This document shows positions 57,591 to 64,000 of a stretch of 64,000 nt of DNA, in pieces. The translations under genes and the position numbers were made by a program. The notes beneath the pieces are model-generated. The model worked only from the letters and a program-made list of their open reading frames with translations. It made no database searches and was not told the origin of the DNA. Source of the stretch: Ifrita kowaldi (Eukaryota > Chordata > Aves > Passeriformes > Cinclosomatidae). The first letter of the stretch is position 1, and each line of letters starts with the position of its first letter. The stretch is taken from the NCBI GenBank assembly GCA_013398055.1, contig VZRS01009539.1, positions 614,473 through 678,472 of the forward strand. Reading direction: 5' to 3'.

Positions 57591-60500
57591 GTTTTGGAGA
57601 GCCAAAAGAGAGACCTGGAAATAGTTGATTTCAGTGATATCTGCATGCCAGATGAGGTTGAGGAGCTGAGAGTCAGGATCATGGTTATATCCCAGCCTCA
57701 TAACCTCGTTTGAAACATTATGTCAGTCTCTCACTATGGTAACAGAAAGAGTTGAACAAGGAAGCAACCTTTATTCTTGCTTTTTCGTAACATTTTAAGG
57801 TCTGCTCTTTTCCTTTCGCTAGCCACGTACTTTTTGTCATCTTTCCGCAACCACAAGAGCTGGAGTATATGCATATTTTAATGTAGACTGAGCTTCTTCC
57901 ATAATCTCATAACTCCAGGAAGATTTAACATAATTCTCAAGTGATTATTTCCAGTGCCTGTCTTTGCAGGTGGTCATTGATTTCCCGAGCTTCAGCAGAG
58001 TGAAATTGATGTCTAGTCTACACTGGTAAAAGGTTTACTGGAATAGATATATCTCTCAGTACAGCTAATACTGGCAAGCACTCCATTATGGATGCAGTTC
58101 TATTGTGGAGGAGAGAAGTAAAAGGTTTTCATCCAGTTTTTTTTTCCTCGGGAAGGCTTTTTGCTAGCATAGAGATGTTATTCAAAATTTCACCCCTAAA
58201 TGATATCTGTAACTTTTAGTCATAAATCTGGCTTGATTTCTCTCAGTCTCTCCATTCCTCATGCGGAGCTGGAAAACAGCAATAAGAACAGACAAATTGA
58301 CTTTAAATTTGCAGAAAGGCAGCAATGTCCTTTGCTTCCAGTATGAAAAGACAAGCAGAACAGGGATTCACCCTTGGCCTGAGTGTGGAAAGCTTTCTCC
58401 AAATGCATGCCACCAAGCTCCTAGGTTTATATGAAAATCATGGCTTATATAACTTCAGAAATTGGACAAATCTCTCAAATATCTGTTTTTGTCTCAGTGA
58501 GAGAGCACTGTGACAGGTAACACAACTAGGGCAGAGTGGATGATGTGAGATGGGAGGAAACACTGCCCAAGTTGCCTCTGAGGAGCAGAGCCACCTGGAG
58601 GAGGGCGTCCTCTCACCTGGCAGAAGCAGCACCGAGCACTGTGACCTCTCCATCTCCATGTTCCTACACAGAAAACATCAAGAAGGCAAGAACAGCACAG
58701 CCTCAGGAACTTTGACGTGTTTATTGGTGTACAGCATGCTAAAGTGAAAATTTAAATGGCTGGTACAGGTAAGCCTGGTCCTAATGTGATATGCAATTTC
58801 TTCTTCTATGGTTTAAATTTAAAACTGTTATAGGAATTAGGAGATGTGGAAATGGCAAACAAAAGATTTATCCTTACATAAATATTCAGAGCAAATCTGT
58901 CCTCAGAAACAATTAATAATGCTGTACAGGAACCACATTGGGAGAGTTACTAAGGTTATTATGCGGATTAAATGCCTCTTCTTTGTCTGAGCCTTTCGAT
59001 CTTTCTGTAGTGCAAAACAGCTACACAACAGGATAGTTAATGATTGGGGTCTACATAAAATCTCAGGCTCACAGGTCACTGAGCCTGTGGGTAAGAAAAG
59101 CCAGGGAAAGCATATTAGAGGGGCTGGCATTGCTCCTGGGTGCAGAATCTACCTGAGCTAGTTTTCAGCCTTCTTGCTTGAGAGGTGCTGGCAGGAGACC
59201 TGTCACCAGAGAGGACACAGAAAGCGTCCAACACACTTGAACTGATTTTCTGTATCAAGTTGAATGTCCACGTTACAGAAGTAATGCTTTAACTGCAAAC
59301 CAGTTCTAATGTATCTGCACAAGGGATTTCCTGTCTTATCTTCAGTCCTGGAGAGTTTTCAAGATGCTATATGTCAGGTTAGGGCCATGGTGCGCTTTTA
59401 GAGGGTTTTGCTTTGTTTTGAGTGTTCTTTTTGTGTGGTTTTTGGGGTTTTTTGCTTTTTTTGGATTTTTTCTGAGCAGACATATATGTGCATCTTAAAT
59501 TTCAGAATCTTGTGAAACGTATAAGTTGAAAAGTGACACAAAAAACAAACCTAACTCTATGACAGTACTTTTGAAAATCAAAAATCGGCCTGGAAAGCTG
59601 TAAATTCTTCATGCACTTGTCACCATGCCAATGGTTCCTAAATATTTCTGAGTTTTGACCACTGAAGAAAACAGTATGCATTTAAACCATTAACTAAAAA
59701 CACTATGTGAAAGGTAGAGATGCAAATGGTTCACCTTTTTTTTGGAAGAACATTTGCTGTGATTTCTTTTCAACCAATACTTTTGCATGGACCTAAGTTG
59801 GGAAAGTCACTGCACTGTACTGTACTGAGATTTATTTTTTAATAAAAGACAGAAACAACATTCTGTAGCACTACATCCATTACACGTCTAATGAAAAATC
59901 AATACCAGCTGGGTACCTTATTCCAAGAACTGCTTTTAGAAATTCTACCCATGGGATATTTGTGAAAGGTAGGTTTAGTGTCTTAATTCCCACAAAGTCT
60001 GTAATTCCGGCTTGTTTTTACTTGTTTGGTATTCATTACAATACCTATAAAAAACTTGGTAAAGTGTACTTATAAAAATTTAGTAAAGTTTTATATGCAT
60101 TACAATAAATACAAAACAAGAAGAATCTATGGACTGTCTCTCATATGTACAATAAAGGGAAACCAAAAAAAAGCTCTGATAGCAGGTTGTAAATAAATGG
60201 TATTCTTCATCACACACACTAAGCAGCATTATGTTATAGTACTGTAATTCTCTGGATATATGGAGTTGATTCCCCTCTTATTTTCACTACAAGTATTTAC
60301 TTAAGTAAGTGCAGGTTGACGGATTTATATATTTTTGACCTCCTGTATACTTTTCTCAAAATATACATGTATTTTCTGAAATTAAATAGATTTTTTAAAG
60401 AGCAAAAGTCATAGAAATCACCACACGTAGAATCAGTATCTCTAAAATTAAAGTCATATAGCTATTAAATGAAAAAAAATTAAGTTCCACGCCAGAATTG

Positions 60501-61134
60501 ATAACAAAAACCCCAAAAAGCCGGTGTACAATGACAATCTGGCTTTTGTTCTTATCAACAAAGAAACATAACCTGAGATTTTTTTGCCTTACCTCATTAA
60601 AATATCTTTATACAGACTGTTAGCAGTAGAGTAATTTTTAGACATTTTGCTTTGAGCAGTCAATGATTAAGAGCAAGGTAACTACCTTTTTCTGTTATTT
60701 TTAGGGCCTGTCCAGAGTTTCCTACATTATATAAATTATTCTGCAGCTCTCGTATTTTTCCAGAACATTTCTTTAAATCTTCAGACTAGATTTTGACTCT
60801 GTGCTCAAAAAAGTAAAATTGTTGCTAGTGGGAACATATACATAATCTTCGATTCATTTTGTCCATCAGTTTATTGTATTTTAGATTTTCTGTGGGCAGC
60901 AGAGATAAAAAGAACACTTAAATAATAAATACATGAGGCTAAAAGTCCATGAAAAAATGCATAAGAGACATTAAATTTATATGCCAAAAACCAGTGTTAT
61001 GTGAAGACAATATTTATATAATGGTGAGAACCATTTTGCAACCTTGAAAATTGGGAGGCTGGTTTTTTTGCTAAACCTAGCAACTCTGCAAAACTTGCCA
61101 AGTGTAATTCAAAGTCACAGTTTTTAAAACTGCC
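57591..61134. other. AT-rich non-coding stretch
   Basis: No gene recognised. 58500-58760 is slightly GC-richer with overlapping frames on both strands but no known motif. 59405-59470 is a G/T low-complexity tract. Confidence 0.45.
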
Positions 61135-61400
61135 ATGGCACAGTGACATCCCTGTGGAGCAGAAGCTGGGGACAGTGGGGCTTCCCAAAGGGAGGCCAGG
61201 GCTGGTGCTGGAACCCTGGTGAGGGGCAGGGGTTGGGGAGGACATGGAGCAGGAGCATCCCCAGCCCCAGTATCCGGCACCTCCTGGGGGTCAGGAATGT
61301 CAGTATAATATTGCTCAGTGCAGTACCCCAGTGCCAGCTGATAATCACTGGGAAGCACTGCTGCCACTGCAAATACCTTAGAGGAGGGTCCATGAAACAG
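61135..61400. other. GC-rich island with G-tract cluster
   Basis: A sharp local rise in G on the forward strand: GGGGACAGTGGGG at 61169-61181, then AAAGGGAGGCCAGGG, GAGGGGCAGGGG and TTGGGGAGG within about 70 bp. Overlapping open frames on both strands are a consequence of low stop-codon density. It may be an old repeat or a small regulatory island. Confidence 0.4.
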
Positions 61401-62499
61401 CTGCCTAATTGAAACCTCATCTAAGAAAGAGTTTTCAACAAAATACCTACGAAAGCTGCTAAAATAGCATGTTTATACCATACACTGGTCTGTCAAAAAG
61501 ATGCGTGAGCCAACCATGTATGAGCTGGCTTTATGCAACAAAAGTAATCTAGTCTAAGGAGTGCTGAGTTTAGCTGGGATAAGAAATCAGATAAATTAGC
61601 TCATTATGAGCTTCCCAGTGTGCTTGGCACCAGTGTATGCACCTGAGATGCTTTGCACAGGTCTAGCTCAGTTGAGTATGATATATCATTTGTTTGTTTA
61701 GCTTCAAGCACGTAGGAGGGTGTTTTTACACACTTAAAGTTCAGAAGGTACATAAATCTTTGCACAGCATGGACTGCCACTGGGTGGGTCTTCCTTCCAG
61801 TACTCAGGACACCAAAAGGGCAATTTAATAAATTTGCATGTTTCAAAAAATAATGTAAAATAAAAGGAATTCTCTGTGGGCTCCATCTGAGTTTCATGAT
61901 AAATTGTTGGTCATAAGCTCGGAGCTGCTCAAGCTTTCCCCTGATTTTATTTTTGCTAAGAACTCTAAAGGAATTTTGCTGTACCAAGTTATTCAAATTT
62001 AGAACATAATAGAAGCATAAGCTCTTATCCAGCAGCAACCATATCTGCCTGCATTAAAATATCTAACACTATTTGCTCAATCTCCAATTTACATTTATCT
62101 ACTCAAACACAAGAAAGGTCTGCAGGCTAAAAAAGAGAAAAGCGTTCCACAGCTCTGACATGCAGAGCACACATACAGAATAGAGTCCTTTTTCCTGTAA
62201 TGGTCTGCATTTGTCTACTAATGATTCTGACAAAACCAAATATAACCCAGTCCAGGACCTTAAAAGCTGATTTGAATAAATTTAAAGCAGGAGTGGTGCG
62301 GATGCTTGTTATTATTCATAGCTCCACTGGGCATTGCTTTGCCTCTCTATGCTCCATTTTCAGAAGACCTACGATTCAAATTAGATATTTTTGCCATGAG
62401 TTTTAACATTTGAGAAGGTTATTTATGCTAACCAGAGCACCTGTCTCGATTATTGCAATCCCCCTGATGCCTCATGCCACACAGCTTTAGATGTGCCCT
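61401..62499. other. AT-rich non-coding stretch with a long antisense frame
   Basis: The reverse frame at 61604-62038 is 144 codons, the longest in the window apart from the env frame. It has no recognisable domain, and a rough estimate gives about a one in three chance of such a frame in a window of this size and composition. I do not call it a gene. Confidence 0.45.
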
Positions 62500-62945
62500 T
62501 GTGGCAGGGGAGGCTGATGGCATTGTGCTGCATTGGAGATGTTGCCAGCAGGTGGAGGGAGGTGGTCTGTCCTCTGAACTCAGCATGGGTGAGGCCACAC
62601 CTGGAGAACTGTGTCCAGTTCTGGGCTCCTCAGTGCAAGAAAGACATGGACATACTGGACAGTATCCAACAAAAGATCACTGAGATGATGAAGGAACTGG
62701 AACATCTCCCATGGGAGGAAAGGCTGAGCAGGCTGGGACTGTTCAGCCTGGAGAAGAGAAGGCTCAGAGGAATCTCATCAGTGTATACAAACACATGAAG
62801 GGAGTGGGCAAAGATACATCCAGGCTCTCTCTTGTGCCTGTGATAAGACCAGGTACAATGGACACAAACTGAAACACAGGAGGTTTCCTCTGAGCTTCAG
62901 GGTGGTCCTCACACAGAAATTTTCACCTCAAAAGTGTTACAGAAC
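62500..62945 (+). mobile_element. CR1 LINE fragment (end of ORF2), lacks its 3' terminus
   Basis: GTTGCCAGCAGGTGGAGGGA, GGTGAGGCCACACCTGGAGA, CTGTGTCCAGTTCTGGGCTC, GACATGGACATACTGGACAG, GGAAAGGCTGAGCAGGCTGG and GGACACAAACTGAAACACAG are typical CR1 reverse-transcriptase C-terminus and 3' sequence. The match is lost after about 62945, before the terminal repeats, so the copy is truncated at both ends. The frame at 62493-62798 is a decayed piece of LINE ORF2. Confidence 0.85.
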
Positions 62946-64000
62946 TCGCTACAAATCCACATATAAGCTTATCATTGTAAATAAATATAATTTACATGCA
63001 GGTGATTTTGTTTTATCTCAGATGCATTCCGTACTTGATAACATGGATGCATAGTGTGTTTCACCCTTTCATCAGGTCTACAGGAAAAACAAAAACAAAC
63101 CAAGAATTAAGCCTAAACTCCAAGGTTGCTGCTCAGTGCCACAGCTGTAAGTGTGTTCTTCATACATCTCCCCTGCCAAAACTCTCTTGAAGCAGTTACA
63201 CCCAGATTTTGGACTCATCTTCATCAATATGACACGTTTTTTCTGCCCTGGTGACACAGTATGGAAAGATCCTCTTATTTTCTTTATGTTAAAGGTCATT
63301 GGAAAGTTGTTGTTCTGTTGTTCATTATGATTAATTGGGTTAATTGCCATCAGATCACATTGATTCCTGATATCACCATGATATCATTTCATTAGCACAT
63401 GTTCAAGAACAGCAATTTGCAGGTCCCTGTTTGCAATGCAAGAGTTAAAGACATTTCTATCCTCTGAGGGATTCAGAACATCTCATTAAAATTCAGTGGA
63501 AGGATGACCTCTGGTTTAAGGCTAAAAATCTGTTTTACTGTCTGATTGGGTTTTATATAAAGTTCCACATAATTCTAGTTAAACCACAATTTGTAATGCT
63601 ATGGCAAATTATCATTCAATTAGACTTAACTCTCGCTGAAATACCCATACATAGGAGATATTGGAGATTCCTGAAGAAAGGTGCACGGGGTATGGATAAC
63701 GTTCTGTTTATGAAAACAGATGGACATTTCATTACAAATCAATAGGGTATAAGTGATGCCTGAAAAAATTATTTTAATGTAGTTAATTCCCAAAAGCTCT
63801 AGCTAGAAGTAAATGCTTGTCACTAAGCCAGGTTGTGTCAGCTTTATGAATATTGAGCATTGCCTTGGCTCCTGAAGTAGGAAAGAATAAGTTTTTGCTT
63901 AGTTACCCAAGTAGGCCTGCTTAATGAAAGGAAAGTACTCTTAGGCTGAATCTTAAGTACACTTAGAGGCCTCACATTATGATCCCTCAGGATTATCACA
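62946..64000. other. AT-rich non-coding flank
   Basis: No gene, RNA or repeat recognised up to the window edge. Confidence 0.5.

Noticed and set aside
62493..62798. 101-codon forward frame as a host gene
   Set aside because: It is CR1 ORF2 sequence with the LINE consensus on the same strand.
1..64000. CRISPR arrays, operons, ribosome binding sites, phage or plasmid features
   Set aside because: Nothing of the kind is present; the window is vertebrate nuclear DNA.

Overview
This is a gene-free window of vertebrate nuclear DNA, almost certainly from a bird and probably a songbird. The evidence is the repeat content: many CR1 LINE fragments, several with the avian CR1 3' end (ATTCTATGATTCTATG-type octamer repeats); a truncated LTR that I recognise as a common passerine ERVL-type LTR; avian-type class II retroviral remnants, including a tRNA-Trp primer-binding site; and an AT-rich background typical of an avian gene desert or a very long intron. 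I found no exon, tRNA, rRNA, CRISPR or prokaryotic feature. Apart from one retroviral env remnant, the open frames look like chance, antisense or repeat-derived frames.

Layout. Bases 1-12,000 are rich in transposons: an LTR fragment (599-752); a solo class I-type LTR with a 4-bp target duplication (2162-2703); a CR1 fragment (2930-3165); a complete but very small non-autonomous retroviral element with two 275-bp LTRs, PBS, polypurine tract and 6-bp target duplications (3388-4583); and, between two CR1 fragments, a reverse-strand LTR plus the transmembrane part of an env gene (10521-11642). Bases 12,000-44,000 are AT-rich and hold only short or very old repeat remnants (CR1 ends, a MIR-like SINE, an amniote-type ancient repeat); this looks like a gene desert that may contain conserved regulatory DNA. 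Bases 44,000-64,000 again carry CR1 copies (44275, 50118, 53116, 57127, 62500), a reverse-strand ERVL-type LTR near 55.4-56.4 kb, and several richer-GC segments I cannot name.

The most interesting objects are (1) the 1.2-kb retroviral element at 3388-4583, which has all cis-acting parts of a retrovirus but no gag, pol or env, and whose interior carries repeated CCGAAGAGGTGAG-like units that each look like a 5' splice site, and (2) the env remnant at 10821-11642, whose transmembrane subunit is open from end to end, has a furin-like site, cysteines at positions 9 and 45 flanking an internal fusion loop as in alpharetroviruses, and a CX6CC motif. Positions were read by eye. Repeat family names come from memory of consensus sequences and were not checked by any search.
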